A stretch of DNA of 64,000 nt from Hyphomicrobiales bacterium (GCA_900472785.1 UCJH01000013.1:28845-92844); one strand, 5' to 3'; shown: positions 33,846 to 43,510, counted from the stretch's first letter. Notes: generated by a model not told the origin, from the sequence alone. Translations and numbers: made by a program.

Positions 33846-34190
33846 TCAAAGCGCGGCGATAACGATCACTTCGACAAGATACTCCGGGGTTGCCAGCTTG
33901 GCTTCGCCGGTGGCGCGGGCGGGCGTATTGCCCTGCGAGGCCCAGGCATCCCAGACAGCATTCATCTTTGGGAAATCGACCATGTCGGCCAGCCAGACGG
34001 TTGCCGACAGGATTTTCGTCTTGTCCGTACCGGCCAGTGCCAGAAGGCGGTCGACCGAAGCCAGAGCCTGCTTGGTCTGCTCGGCGACATCCGAGCCGGC
34101 CTCACCGACCTGGCCTGCCAGATAGACGGTATCGTTGTGAATGACGGCCTGGCTCATGCGCGGGCCGGTCTCAAAGCGTTTGATACTCAT
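33846..34190 (-). CDS. RidA family protein
   Basis: A 114 aa member of the YjgF/YER057c/UK114 family. RidA hallmarks are the N-terminal VIHNDTVYLAGQVGE and the C-terminal ARATGEAKLATPEYLVEVIV, which includes the arginine and glutamate that bind the imine substrate. The family hydrolyses reactive enamine/imine intermediates from amino acid metabolism. ATG 34190 has a GAGGA site; longer frames upstream lack similarity. Cytoplasmic trimer as known for the family. Confidence 0.9.
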   Translation of the reverse strand: MSIKRFETGPRMSQAVIHNDTVYLAGQVGEAGSDVAEQTKQALASVDRLLALAGTDKTKILSATVWLADMVDFPKMNAVWDAWASQGNTPARATGEAKLATPEYLVEVIVIAAL

Positions 34191-34283
34191 GGAATGATCC
34201 TCATCAGAATTGCGGATCGCCGCGAAGGGCGTGCCTGCGCGCTTTATCGCAGTTTCAAACAAAGGGGAACCGGTTTGGTTCGG

Positions 34284-35657
34284 TCAAGCGGCCGACGGTT
34301 CGTCCGGCGGGGGAAAATCGAGCCGAACCCGTGTTCCCGCGCCGCCGTCGCTTTCCAGGCTGAGCACCGCTCCGTGCAGCCCTGCAATCCGCTCGACGAT
34401 TTTCAGACCGACACCCAGCGCATCCGAACTCTTGATCCGCCCGCTTTCGAGCACGCGGCCTGACGCCAGACCAAAGCCCGGGCCGTCGTCGATGACATTC
34501 AGTGTTCGCCCCGGTCCGGTCCTGACAACGATATGCGTTCCCTTCGGCGTATGCCGGACCGCATTTTCCACAAGGTTCCGGATGGTATTTTCGATCAGGG
34601 ACGGCACGGCATAGACCGGGCTTATCCCTTCGTCGTCGAATTCCAGAGTATGCCCGTTTGCAAAGACGAAAGGCGCAAGCGCTGCGACGCTGTCATTGGC
34701 CAGATCGCCGAGTGAAACCGTCCGGAACGACCTGCTGTCGACGACATCGAGCTTGGCGAGCGCCGTCAGCTGTTCGAGCATATGGGTCAGCGCATCAAGA
34801 TCCTTTTCCGCCTTTCGCGCCCTTTCGCCTTCGATCCGCTCCAGCTCCATACGCACGATGGCGACCGGCGTGCGGATTTCATGGGCGATGGCCGTCGAGA
34901 AAATCTTCTGTGCCTGGATGAGGTCGGCGACCCGTCCGAGCACGCGGTTGACGGCATTGGCGAAATTGGCGATCTCGCGCGGCATTCCCTCCGTCGGCAA
35001 GGGTTCCAGCGCAGCACGCGGATCGATCCGGTCCGCAGCCTGGGCGGCAGCGACGACAGGCTTCAGGGCCGCCCAGACGGAAAGGATCGTTGCTCCCGCC
35101 ACAAGCCCGAACATCAGCGGCATGGGAATGATCAGATGGTCTCGAAGCTCGTGAAAAAGCACGTTGTAGACGAAGCCGTGCGGATCTTTCAGCACGGCAA
35201 GCTCGACGAAGACCTCCTGACCCGAGACGTTGAAAGACCGCCCTCCGGTGACGCTGACCGGCTTTCCCGGCGCGATATCCCGCTGCCAGAAGGTCGGAGG
35301 ATTGATTTCGACCGGGAAGAAATGCGTCTGACAGGCGGCCTCGCAGCTTGAGAAAAGCACCTGTCCTTCGGCCGTGCGAACCCGCAGATAGATGTCGCCG
35401 ACCGTTTCGTCTTTGCGCATCACATAGCGCTCGATCATCTCCGGGCTCATCACGAAGGTCAGCTTGCCATCCGCGACCTTGATGCCCTGCGCCAACGTCT
35501 CGGTTTCCTGCGCCACAAGGAAGCGCCCGAGCTCGCTTTCGTCCGACCAGTATTCGATCAGGACGATTCCGAATTCCAGAAGCATCGCCAGCACCGTGAA
35601 GGCAACGATGCGCCAGGAGACGAGGCCGATCAGGGAGCGGTTCTGCCCGCGCGTCAT
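34284..35657 (-). CDS. Two-component sensor histidine kinase
   Basis: A 457 aa inner membrane kinase. First transmembrane helix about 10-28, periplasmic sensor about 30-165 with two Cys (SSCEAACQTHFFP), second helix about 175-195 (IPMPLMFGLVAGATILSVWA), a HAMP-like link, HisKA with FSTAIAHEIRTPVAIVRMEL (His near 259) and HATPase with NLVENAVRHTP and DDGPGFG. It overlaps its regulator by 4 bp (ATGA), so the pair is translated together. The signal is not identifiable. Confidence 0.92.
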   Translation of the reverse strand: MTRGQNRSLIGLVSWRIVAFTVLAMLLEFGIVLIEYWSDESELGRFLVAQETETLAQGIKVADGKLTFVMSPEMIERYVMRKDETVGDIYLRVRTAEGQVLFSSCEAACQTHFFPVEINPPTFWQRDIAPGKPVSVTGGRSFNVSGQEVFVELAVLKDPHGFVYNVLFHELRDHLIIPMPLMFGLVAGATILSVWAALKPVVAAAQAADRIDPRAALEPLPTEGMPREIANFANAVNRVLGRVADLIQAQKIFSTAIAHEIRTPVAIVRMELERIEGERARKAEKDLDALTHMLEQLTALAKLDVVDSRSFRTVSLGDLANDSVAALAPFVFANGHTLEFDDEGISPVYAVPSLIENTIRNLVENAVRHTPKGTHIVVRTGPGRTLNVIDDGPGFGLASGRVLESGRIKSSDALGVGLKIVERIAGLHGAVLSLESDGGAGTRVRLDFPPPDEPSAA

Positions 35658-36328
35658 GCCAGCCCCTGCACCATGTATCCGACGCCGCGGACGGTCACCA
35701 GATCGATACCGGTTTCGAAGGGCTGCAGCTTCTTGCGCAGCCGCGACACCGCAAGCTCCAGCGCGTTGTGGCTGACTTCCTCGCCAAATTCCGAAAGCGT
35801 TTGCTCCAACTTACGCTTCTGCACCACACGGCCCGCGTCGCGCATCAGAATTTCGATGAGCGCCCTCTCCCGCGGGGCAAGCGCCACGGCAACGCCCCCG
35901 CAGGAAATTTCCGTGGTCGCGGGATCGTATCGCAGGTTCCCGGCTTCGAGCACCGGCTGCAGGGCGGTGGGGCTGCGCCGCAGCATTGCCCGGCAGCGAG
36001 CCAGGAATTCCTTGTGATGAAACGGCTTGACAAGATAATCGTCGGCGCCGGCGTCCAGCCCCTCGATGCGCTCCTCGATCGATCCCCGCGCGGTCAGGAT
36101 CAAAACCGGCAGATCCTTGTACTCCCGCCGGATCGTTCGCAGCAGGTCGATGCCGTTGCCGTCGGGCAGGCCAAGATCGAGCAGCACCAGATCATGCTCC
36201 CGGGCAGCCAAGACGACCTCCGCATCGGCGATTGTCGTCACCGCGTCCAGCCGCCAGCCCGCCTCGCGAACCGTCTCGCCGAGCAGTTCGACAAGGCGGG
36301 CACTATCCTCGACCAGCAAAAGACGCAT
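35654..36328 (-). CDS. OmpR-family response regulator
   Basis: A 224 aa regulator. Receiver at 1-115 (LLLVEDSARLVELLGETVRE, acceptor Asp51 in DLVLLDLGLPDGNG, Lys in YLVKPFH); winged helix at about 125-220 (LAPRERALIEILMRDAGRVV, AVSRLRKKLQPF, VRGVGYMV). The closest general type is QseB/PmrA/TctD. ATG 36328 is chosen because the receiver begins there. It lies directly behind the dpp operon on the same strand but 139 bp away, so regulation of that transporter is possible but unproven. Confidence 0.92.
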   Translation of the reverse strand: MRLLLVEDSARLVELLGETVREAGWRLDAVTTIADAEVVLAAREHDLVLLDLGLPDGNGIDLLRTIRREYKDLPVLILTARGSIEERIEGLDAGADDYLVKPFHHKEFLARCRAMLRRSPTALQPVLEAGNLRYDPATTEISCGGVAVALAPRERALIEILMRDAGRVVQKRKLEQTLSEFGEEVSHNALELAVSRLRKKLQPFETGIDLVTVRGVGYMVQGLA

Positions 36329-36467
36329 GATGTTTTCCCGAAACGCCCCGGATACGACTGCATAATTTCTCAAACCGGTATCGATTCAAGGCTGCAGAAT
36401 TCAAGCTTACATCATCTGCGCTTGGCTAGGCACCAGTCCCGGCGAGCAAACGCGCCGCATCCGACCA

Positions 36468-37295
36468 TCAAGCGGCATTCTTGCGCGCAAGCCGCGCCTT
36501 AATGCTGTCGATGTCGGCACGCGGCGTCGCAGCAAACAGCGTCTGGGTATAGCTATGCTGCGGATTGCTGAAGACATCCTCCCGCGTGCCATACTCCACG
36601 GCCTCGCCGTAATACATGACCATCACGTCATCGGCGATGTAGCGCACCACCGACAGGTCATGGCTGATGAAGACATAGGTCAGCTGGAATTCGTCCTGCA
36701 GGTCGGCGAGTAGGTTAAGCACCTGCGCCTGAACCGACAGGTCGAGCGCCGAGACCGGTTCGTCGAGGACCAAAAGGCGCGGATTGAGCATCAGGGCCCG
36801 GGCGATGGCGATGCGCTGGCGCTGGCCTCCGGAAAACATGTGCGGATAGCGACCATAGTGCTTTTCCTCGAGCCCGACCTTCTTCAGCATGGCCATGGCC
36901 TTGTCGCGCCGGTCGTCCGCCTTCATGCTGGTGTTGATGATCAGCGGCTCGGTGAGGATGTCGCCGATCTTCTTGCGCGGGTTGAGTGTTCCATAAGGGT
37001 TCTGGAACACGATCTGCACCTTCTGGCGCATTTCCGGTGTCAGCTTTTCCCGGGCAATATCGACCTTTTGCCCGTCTATCAGCATGTCGCCGGAAGTTGC
37101 CGGGTCGATCATGGTGACAATGCGGGCAAGCGTGGATTTTCCACAGCCACTTTCGCCGACAATGGCAAGCGTCTTGCCTTGCTCGACGGAGAAACTCACA
37201 CCCTTGACGGCATGGACGGTCTTGCCTTTTTTCAGCAGGCTGCCGGGAATGTAGTAGTCGCGGACGAGATTTCGGGCTTCGAGAACAGGCGTCAT
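36468..37295 (-). CDS. dppF: Dipeptide ABC transporter ATP-binding protein DppF
   Basis: A 275 aa ATPase with Walker A GESGCGKSTLARIV, Q-loop QNPYGTLNPRK, signature FSGGQRQRIAIARAL and Walker B LLVLDEPVSALD. The C-terminal oligopeptide-transporter extension is short, and no iron-sulfur cysteine cluster is visible. It overlaps dppD by 4 bp and ends the five-gene operon. Confidence 0.92.
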   Translation of the reverse strand: MTPVLEARNLVRDYYIPGSLLKKGKTVHAVKGVSFSVEQGKTLAIVGESGCGKSTLARIVTMIDPATSGDMLIDGQKVDIAREKLTPEMRQKVQIVFQNPYGTLNPRKKIGDILTEPLIINTSMKADDRRDKAMAMLKKVGLEEKHYGRYPHMFSGGQRQRIAIARALMLNPRLLVLDEPVSALDLSVQAQVLNLLADLQDEFQLTYVFISHDLSVVRYIADDVMVMYYGEAVEYGTREDVFSNPQHSYTQTLFAATPRADIDSIKARLARKNAA

Positions 37296-38149
37296 CGAAC
37301 GGCTCCTGCAAATATCTGGTCGTCACTGAGGAATTCGGCGATCGTCGGCAGGCGATCTCCGGTGGCGTTGTCCGGGAGCGCCGAGAGAAGCGCGCGCGTG
37401 TAGGTGCTCTTCGGGGACTCGAACAGCGATAGCACGTCGGCCTCCTCGATCTTGCGGCCCTTGTACTGGACGATGACCCGGTCGGCAGTTTCGGCCACCA
37501 CGCCCATATTGTGAGTGATGATGATCAGCCCCATGCCATGCTCGGCCTGAAGCCGCATCAACAGATCGAGAATCTGCTTCTGGATGGTCACGTCGAGCGC
37601 CGTCGTCGGCTCGTCGGCGATCAGGAGCTTCGGATTGCAGGAGAGCGCAATCGCGATCATGACGCGCTGGCACTGGCCACCCGACATCTGGTGCGGGAAA
37701 TGCCCCAGCCGTTCGGCCGGATTGGGGATGCCGACCAGTTCGAACAGTTCGATGGCACGTGCCCGGCGCGCCGCCTTGCTCAAGCCCAGATGGATGCGCA
37801 GCACCTCCTCGATCTGGAAGCCGACTGTAAAGCACGGGTTGAGGCTGGCGATCGGCTCCTGAAAGATCATGGCGATATCCTTGCCGACGATCTTGCGCCG
37901 ATTCGACGCCGACAGGCCGAGCAGATCGATGCCGTTGAACTGCAGTCTGTCTGCGGTGACCTTCGCCGTCCAGGGCAACAGGCCCATGGCGGCCAGCATG
38001 GAGACCGACTTGCCGGAACCGGATTCACCGACGATGGCAAGAACTTCGCCGGCATTGACTTTCATCGAGACGCCATCGACGGCACGAAACGGGCCGGCCG
38101 CGGTCTGGAATTCGACAACGAGATTTTCGACTTCGAAAAGGGACATCAT
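37292..38149 (-). CDS. dppD: Dipeptide ABC transporter ATP-binding protein DppD
   Basis: A 285 aa ATPase with Walker A GESGSGKSVSMLAAMGLLP, Q-loop QEPIASLNPCFTVGFQ, signature MSGGQCQRVMIAIAL and Walker B LLIADEPTTALDVTIQ. The signature has CQR in place of the usual RQR. It pairs with DppF under the DppBC permease. The two ATG at 38149 and 38146 overlap the dppC stop; 38149 gives the ATGA coupling seen across the operon. Confidence 0.92.
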   Translation of the reverse strand: MMSLFEVENLVVEFQTAAGPFRAVDGVSMKVNAGEVLAIVGESGSGKSVSMLAAMGLLPWTAKVTADRLQFNGIDLLGLSASNRRKIVGKDIAMIFQEPIASLNPCFTVGFQIEEVLRIHLGLSKAARRARAIELFELVGIPNPAERLGHFPHQMSGGQCQRVMIAIALSCNPKLLIADEPTTALDVTIQKQILDLLMRLQAEHGMGLIIITHNMGVVAETADRVIVQYKGRKIEEADVLSLFESPKSTYTRALLSALPDNATGDRLPTIAEFLSDDQIFAGAVR

Positions 38150-39054
38150 GACCTCTTCAACTTGGGGTCAAGCGCATCGCGCAGGCCGTCGCCCATCAGG
38201 TTGATGGCAAGGACGGTGATGAGAATGGCAAGGCCGGGGAAGGTCACGACCCACCAGGCGCGCTGGATGAATTCGCGCGCTTCGGCAAGCATCGTGCCCC
38301 ATTCCGGTGTCGGCGGCTGGGCGCCCATGCCGAGGAAGCCGAGAGCGGCCGCGTCCAGGATCGCCGCCGAGAAGGCGAGCGTTGCCTGAACGATCAGCGG
38401 CGCAAGGCAGTTCGGCAGGATGGTCAGGAACATCAGTCGCAGCGTGCCGGCACCGGCAACCCTGGAGGCGATGACATAATCCTTGGTGCGCTCGGACATC
38501 ACGGCGGCGCGCGTCAGGCGCACGAAATGCGGCAGATTGACGAGCGAGATCGCGATCATCGCATTCACCAGACCCGGACCGAGGACAGCCACCAGCACCA
38601 GGGCCAGAAGCAGCGACGGGAAGGCCAGGATGATGTCCATCACCCGCATGATGATCGTATCGGTGCGGCCACGGAAATAACCGGCGACCAGGCCGACGAG
38701 CACGCCGGAAATGACCGACAGCGTGACGACGACGAGACCGATGAACAGCGAGAAACGGGCGCCGTAGATCAGCCGGGAGAGGATATCTCGGCCGACGGCA
38801 TCGGTGCCGAGCAGGTAGGTCCACTGCCCGCCTGCCGACAGTGCCGGGGGCAGCAGGAGGACGTCGCGGTTCTGGATGCTCGGGCTATGCGGCGTCACCA
38901 GTGGTGCGAAGACGGCCAGCACCAGGATGATCACGAAGATCACCAGGCCGATGACCGCACCCTTGTTGCGCGAGAAATAGAACCAGAACTCGGACAGGCC
39001 GGATGGTGGAGCGGTCCCGGACGGAGGAACGGAGTTTGTATCGACAACAGCCAT
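38146..39054 (-). CDS. dppC: Dipeptide ABC transporter permease DppC
   Basis: A 302 aa permease with six transmembrane helices and the binding-protein-dependent transport motif around AAALGFLGMGAQPPTPEWGTML, the EAA-type loop that contacts the ATPases. The N-terminal OppC-N region (FSRNKGAVIGLVIFVIILVL) is present. ATG 39054 has a GAGGAGG site. It follows dppB by 10 bp. Confidence 0.92.
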   Translation of the reverse strand: MAVVDTNSVPPSGTAPPSGLSEFWFYFSRNKGAVIGLVIFVIILVLAVFAPLVTPHSPSIQNRDVLLLPPALSAGGQWTYLLGTDAVGRDILSRLIYGARFSLFIGLVVVTLSVISGVLVGLVAGYFRGRTDTIIMRVMDIILAFPSLLLALVLVAVLGPGLVNAMIAISLVNLPHFVRLTRAAVMSERTKDYVIASRVAGAGTLRLMFLTILPNCLAPLIVQATLAFSAAILDAAALGFLGMGAQPPTPEWGTMLAEAREFIQRAWWVVTFPGLAILITVLAINLMGDGLRDALDPKLKRS

Positions 39055-39064
39055 GGGAACCTCC

Positions 39065-40069
39065 TCAGTGCCGGATGCGTGGGTTGATGAAGCCGTAGAG
39101 CACATCAACGATGAGGTTCACGATCATGATCACGGCAGCGATTAGCATCAGCCCGCCCTGGACGACCTGATAGTCGCGCTTGAAGACGGAATCGACCATC
39201 CACTTGCCGATGCCCGGCCAGGAGAAGATCGTCTCGGTCAGGATCGCGCCCGCCAACAGCACGCCGACCTGCAGGCCGATGGTGGTGACAACCGGGATCA
39301 GCGCATTGCGCAGAGCATGCACGCCGATGACCCGGAATGGCGACAGGCCCTTGGAACGAGCGGTGCGCACGTAATCTTCACCGAGCACTTCCAGCATGGC
39401 CGAGCGCGTCTGGCGGGCGATGACGGCAAGGGGGATCGTCGCCAGCACGATGGTCGGTAGGATCAGGTAGGTGACCGCCGACTTGAAGGCGCCTGCCTGC
39501 CCCGAGATGAGGCTGTCGATCAACATGAAGCCGGTGACCTGCGGGAAGAAATACATCAGCGAGATGCGCCCCGAGACGGGCGTCCAGCCGAGATAGCCGG
39601 AAAAGAAGATGACGAGGAGCAGGCCCCACCAGAAGATCGGCATGGAATAACCGACCAGTGCGGTCCCCATCAGCGTCTGGTCGAGCCATGTGCCGCGCTT
39701 GACGGCAGCCAGGACGCCCGCCGGAACGCCAAGGGCGACGGCTAGGATAATGGCACAGAGCGACAGTTCGACGGTGGCCGGGAACAACTGCAGGAAGTCG
39801 TCGAGAACGGCACGCTTGGTGACGATCGAGCTTCCGAAGTCGCCGTGCAGCAAATTCACCAGATAATCGAAATATTGAATGTAAATGGGGCGGTCGAGGC
39901 CAAGATCGGTCATGATCTGGGCATGGCGCTCCGGCGACATCACACGTTCGCCCGACATCAGCATGACCGGATCACCGGGCAGCAGGCGGATGAATGAGAA
40001 TGCGATGATGGAGACCCCGATGAAGGTGGGGATCAGGACGGCCAGCCGTCCAAAAATAAAGCGCAACAT
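39065..40069 (-). CDS. dppB: Dipeptide ABC transporter permease DppB
   Basis: A 334 aa permease with six transmembrane helices. DppB motifs are RLLPGDPVMLMSGERVMSPE near the start and the EAA-type loop EVLGEDYVRTARSKGLSPFR. It is separated from dppA by a stem-loop and from dppC by 10 bp. Together the two permeases bring di- and tripeptides, and in related bacteria also 5-aminolevulinate or haem, into the cell. Confidence 0.92.
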   Translation of the reverse strand: MLRFIFGRLAVLIPTFIGVSIIAFSFIRLLPGDPVMLMSGERVMSPERHAQIMTDLGLDRPIYIQYFDYLVNLLHGDFGSSIVTKRAVLDDFLQLFPATVELSLCAIILAVALGVPAGVLAAVKRGTWLDQTLMGTALVGYSMPIFWWGLLLVIFFSGYLGWTPVSGRISLMYFFPQVTGFMLIDSLISGQAGAFKSAVTYLILPTIVLATIPLAVIARQTRSAMLEVLGEDYVRTARSKGLSPFRVIGVHALRNALIPVVTTIGLQVGVLLAGAILTETIFSWPGIGKWMVDSVFKRDYQVVQGGLMLIAAVIMIVNLIVDVLYGFINPRIRH

Positions 40070-40088
40070 GGGCGTTTAGTCCTAAAAA

Positions 40089-40117
40089 CCGGCGGCCCGA
40101 AACATTCGAGCCGCCGG
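40089..40117 (-). terminator. Stem-loop between dppA and dppB
   Basis: An 8 bp GC-rich stem (CCGGCGGC with GCCGCCGG) and 13 nt loop, followed on the minus strand by TTTTT. Lying between the binding-protein gene and the permease genes, it likely causes partial termination or protects the dppA message, as known for many ABC operons. Confidence 0.7.
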
Positions 40118-40157
40118 GATTACCGCCGCGGACGCGGCAAACGTGGTTTATAACCTA

Positions 40158-41753
40158 TTACTCAGCGATATCCACGCCGTTGAAGCGGTGAATGCCGAGT
40201 GGATCCATGACGAAGCCCGAGACCTTCTTGTTGATCGGAACGAAGACCAGGGAATGGTCGAGGGTGTTCCAAGGCGCTTCCTTCTTGAAGATGACCTGAG
40301 CCTCTTCATAGAACTTCGTGCGCTCCGCGACATCGGCGGTTGCCTTTGCCTTGGTCATCAGATCGTCGAACTCCTTGTTGCACCACTGAGCGCGGTTGTT
40401 GCCGCCGACAGCGTCGCAACCAAGCAGGGTGTCGAGGAAATTGTCCGGATCGCCATTGTCGCCGGTCCAGCCGAGGATGGCCGCACCGTCGCGGTCCTTG
40501 GCGGACGAGAGCTTCAGATATTCGGCCCATTCGTAGGAGACGATTTCGACGGTGACGCCGATGGCTGCGAGGTCGGCCTGCATCAGTTCGGCGGCACGGC
40601 GAGCATTCAGCATGTATGGACGGGCAACCGGCATCGCCCAGATCTTCATCTTGAGATCCTTGACGCCAGCCTCTTCGAGCATCTTCTTGGCCGCTTCCGG
40701 ATCGTACTTGTCGTCTTCAACAGCGTTGTTGTAGGACCACATCGTCGGCGGGATCGGGTTCTTGGCAACCGTTGCGGCACCCTGGAACACGGCATCGACG
40801 ATGGCCTGCTTGTTGACGGCCATGTTGAGAGCCTTGCGGACCTCAGCCTTGTCGAACGGCGCAACCAGCGTGTTGTAGGCGAGGTAGGAGACGTTCAGGC
40901 CTTCCTGTTCGAGAATCGTCAGGTTTTCGTCCTTCTTCAGCTCGGCAACGTCGGCTGCGTTCGGATAAGCCATGACGTGGCACTCGCCGGCCTTCAGCTT
41001 CTGAGCGCGGATTGCGGCATCGGTGGTGATGGCGAAGACGAGGTCGTCGATCTTTTCCTTGCCGGCCCAGTAGTCCGGGTTGGCCTTGTAGCGGATCGCA
41101 GCGTCCGTCTGGTAGGCGACGAAGGTGAAGGGACCGGTGCCGAGCGGCTGCTGGTTCAGAAGTTCCATCTTGCCGTCGGCTGCCAGCTTGTCGGCATATT
41201 CCTTCGACATGATCGAAGCGAAGTCCATGCCGAGGTTTGCCAGGAACGGTGCTTCGGCGCGCTTCAGCTTGAACTTGACCGTCAGGTCATCGACCTTGGT
41301 GATCGAATCGATCAGCTCGGGGAAGCCCATGCCCGAGAAATATTCCCAGGAAGCGCCAGCAACGTACTTGTTCCAGGGATTGTCGGCCTTGTACTGGCGC
41401 TCGAACGAGAAGATGACGTCGTCGGCGTTCAGTTCTCGAGTCGGGGTGAAATACTCGGTGGTCTGGAACTTGACGCCCGGACGCAGCTTGAATGTGTATT
41501 CGGTACCGTCGTCGGAAACCGTGTAGCTTTCAGCAAGGCCCGGCTCCAGTTCCGTACCGCCATGCTTAAATTCAAAGAGACGGTTGTAGACGGTGCGCGA
41601 CGATGCGTCGAACGTCTGGCCACCCGTGTAGAGGCCCGGGTCGAAACCCTCCGGCGACGCTTCCGAGCAGTATACCAATGTCTTGGACCATGCAGAACCG
41701 GCCATCAATGTGGCAATCGCGGTGGCTGCAAGGAGAGTGGTGAGCTTTTTCAT
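40158..41753 (-). CDS. dppA: Periplasmic dipeptide-binding protein DppA
   Basis: A 531 aa SBP family 5 protein. Signal peptide MKKLTTLLAATAIATLMAGS, cleavage after about AWS, then a mature start KTLVYCSEASPEGFDPGLYT that is typical of DppA. The family signature lies around YNRLFEFKHGGTELEPGLAE. It delivers peptides to DppBCDF. ATG 41753 is the signal-peptide start; the frame upstream lacks similarity. First gene of the operon. Confidence 0.94.
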   Translation of the reverse strand: MKKLTTLLAATAIATLMAGSAWSKTLVYCSEASPEGFDPGLYTGGQTFDASSRTVYNRLFEFKHGGTELEPGLAESYTVSDDGTEYTFKLRPGVKFQTTEYFTPTRELNADDVIFSFERQYKADNPWNKYVAGASWEYFSGMGFPELIDSITKVDDLTVKFKLKRAEAPFLANLGMDFASIMSKEYADKLAADGKMELLNQQPLGTGPFTFVAYQTDAAIRYKANPDYWAGKEKIDDLVFAITTDAAIRAQKLKAGECHVMAYPNAADVAELKKDENLTILEQEGLNVSYLAYNTLVAPFDKAEVRKALNMAVNKQAIVDAVFQGAATVAKNPIPPTMWSYNNAVEDDKYDPEAAKKMLEEAGVKDLKMKIWAMPVARPYMLNARRAAELMQADLAAIGVTVEIVSYEWAEYLKLSSAKDRDGAAILGWTGDNGDPDNFLDTLLGCDAVGGNNRAQWCNKEFDDLMTKAKATADVAERTKFYEEAQVIFKKEAPWNTLDHSLVFVPINKKVSGFVMDPLGIHRFNGVDIAE

Positions 41754-42249
41754 GAGCTTGCTTCCCAGTTTTGTTCTTGTTCTCATAATTTTCTGACGCA
41801 GGATGCCGTTGCTTCCGGTCAAGGCCGGATGGAACGACATTTAACCCGGCAATGCAATAAGCGTCTTCGATAATTTGTCCAATTGGAAAATTCTTCCAGA
41901 TGCGACGGATCAGGCTCTGTCCACGCCTTTTACCGTAAACGAAAAAGCGCCGCATCCGAATCACGCTTGGCGGGCAAAAAAAGTCAATCCCAAATTGCAC
42001 GGATGGCGAAGAGCGCCGGCAAATGCGATAACCACTTTGCGGGGCGGGGAGGACTGTTCTGTTTTCGGTGACCAGGCGGGGATACTGAAAGCATATTGAG
42101 GCAGTCCTCCCTCCCGCCGGCCAAATAGCGCGCCACGGCAGACGATTGCCAAATTCCCGAACCCGAATTTAAGTTCTCAAAACAGTTGCTTATAGCGATA
42201 CACACGCTAAACTGGTTGCGCGGGGACTCAATGGGGGGACGGCCGCATC
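41754..42249. other. Divergent intergenic region between dppA and the LuxR gene
   Basis: No gene is supported in these 496 bases. They must hold the promoters of dppA (minus) and the LuxR gene (plus). A 10 bp inverted repeat GGGAGGACTG (42047-42056) and CAGTCCTCCC (42102-42111) is separated by 45 bp. No lux-box-like palindrome or EcfG promoter was seen. Confidence 0.5.
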
Positions 42250-42960
42250 GTGGCAACTCTTCTAAAAAACCATCGGCGATACGACATCGGCAACGATTTG
42301 GAGAAAGCTCTCAATCGCGTTGATTTCTTCCGCATATTTCATACGATGTCGCTTCGCTTCGGGTTCGATCATTTCGGCATCCTGCAACTTGGAAATGAAA
42401 ACGACGCCTGCATGCTGTCGAATCGCCTGACGTTGCACGATCTGCCGTCCGGGCTGGCCGAAGAATACGACAAGCGCCACCGCTTCGGTGATTCGCTGGT
42501 CTACAAGAGCCTGCACGCCTCTTCCATCTCCTCTGTCTGGAAAGCGGACGACCCGCATCTGGGAAATGGCAGCAATCTTCTGGCGCAACTGGGTTTCGAT
42601 CTTTTGCTGTGTGTTCCCGTCAGCGGCATCAACGGCGCTCGCTACGCGGTTCTGTTTCTCGGCGACAGCGACGATATCGAACGCCAGGAACATTTCGAGC
42701 TTTGCTATGATGCCATCGCCGCTTTCGACTATTTTTATCGGCTGGTGCTTTCCAACAAGGCAGGGCTGGGTCTGACGCCGCGGGAGACCGAAATTCTGCG
42801 CTGGATTTCCCATGGCAAGACGGCAAGCGAAATTGCGTTGATCGTCTCGGTGTCAGAGCATACCATAAACTCCCATACCGCGACGATTTTGAAGAAGCTG
42901 GACGTCGTCAACCGAACTCAGATGGTGGCCAAAGCCATACGCGAACAGATCATACAATAG
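42250..42960 (+). CDS. LuxR-family regulator with autoinducer-binding domain
   Basis: A 236 aa regulator. Residues about 20-165 form an autoinducer-binding domain and residues 170-232 the LuxR/GerE helix-turn-helix (LTPRETEILRWISHGKTASE, VSEHTINSHTATILKKLDVV). In the ligand pocket the Tyr (EEYDKRH), Asp (FGDSL) and a Trp (SVWKADD) of TraR-like proteins are found, but the Trp four residues before the Tyr is Leu. No luxI-type synthase is in the window, so it is a LuxR solo. The start is GTG 42250. The ligand is unknown. Confidence 0.88.
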   Translation: MATLLKNHRRYDIGNDLEKALNRVDFFRIFHTMSLRFGFDHFGILQLGNENDACMLSNRLTLHDLPSGLAEEYDKRHRFGDSLVYKSLHASSISSVWKADDPHLGNGSNLLAQLGFDLLLCVPVSGINGARYAVLFLGDSDDIERQEHFELCYDAIAAFDYFYRLVLSNKAGLGLTPRETEILRWISHGKTASEIALIVSVSEHTINSHTATILKKLDVVNRTQMVAKAIREQIIQ

Positions 42961-43120
42961 GATCAAGAGCGTGGTGCGGGCCGCTATATGGCGCAAGCTT
43001 CCCTCGTCCGGTCCATGCGCAGATTTCAAGGCTCGGCAGACCAGCGCCAGTCTGACACCAGTAAAAGCATGCCTCTATCCGTCTCGTCCGTCACCTCAAT
43101 GAGAAAACGCCAGAATCGCC

Positions 43121-43510
43121 ATGACAAAGACAATTCACATATTGCTCGTTGATGATGACCCGGCGGAGAACGTCATTATGCGGGCGCTGATGAAGAAGGT
43201 CACGAGCGCCAGAATAGAACTGCATTATCGTGAAACGATCGACGATGCGCTCGAATTCATCCGCGCCGGCAATGCGGTCAACATGGTGCTGATGGACAAC
43301 AGGCTGCAGCCGCAGGCGGACTTCCGCGAAACCGTGCCGGCCATGCGCCAGCAAGGCTTCATCGGCCCCATCGGTGTGATCTCGTCATCCGTGGCCGATC
43401 CGTATTTTCAGAAGTTCGAGGAATACGGCGCCGATTTCCGCATAGACAAATCGGAACTCGACCCGACGGCAATCGAATTCATCCTGCGGGAATACGTTAC
43501 GAAAGAGTGA
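43121..43510 (+). CDS. Single-domain response regulator
   Basis: A 129 aa stand-alone receiver. Motifs are ILLVDDDPAENVIMRALMKK with the acidic pocket, acceptor Asp59 in VNMVLMDNRLQPQ, the SSS switch region of GVISSSVADPY and the Lys in RIDKSELDP. No output domain. It has no kinase neighbour; the rirA gene converges with it. It may take part in a phosphorelay or act through protein contacts. Confidence 0.85.
   Translation: MTKTIHILLVDDDPAENVIMRALMKKVTSARIELHYRETIDDALEFIRAGNAVNMVLMDNRLQPQADFRETVPAMRQQGFIGPIGVISSSVADPYFQKFEEYGADFRIDKSELDPTAIEFILREYVTKE

Noticed and set aside
40143-41873. A 576-codon open frame opposite dppA
   Set aside because: Shadow of dppA codon bias on the other strand.
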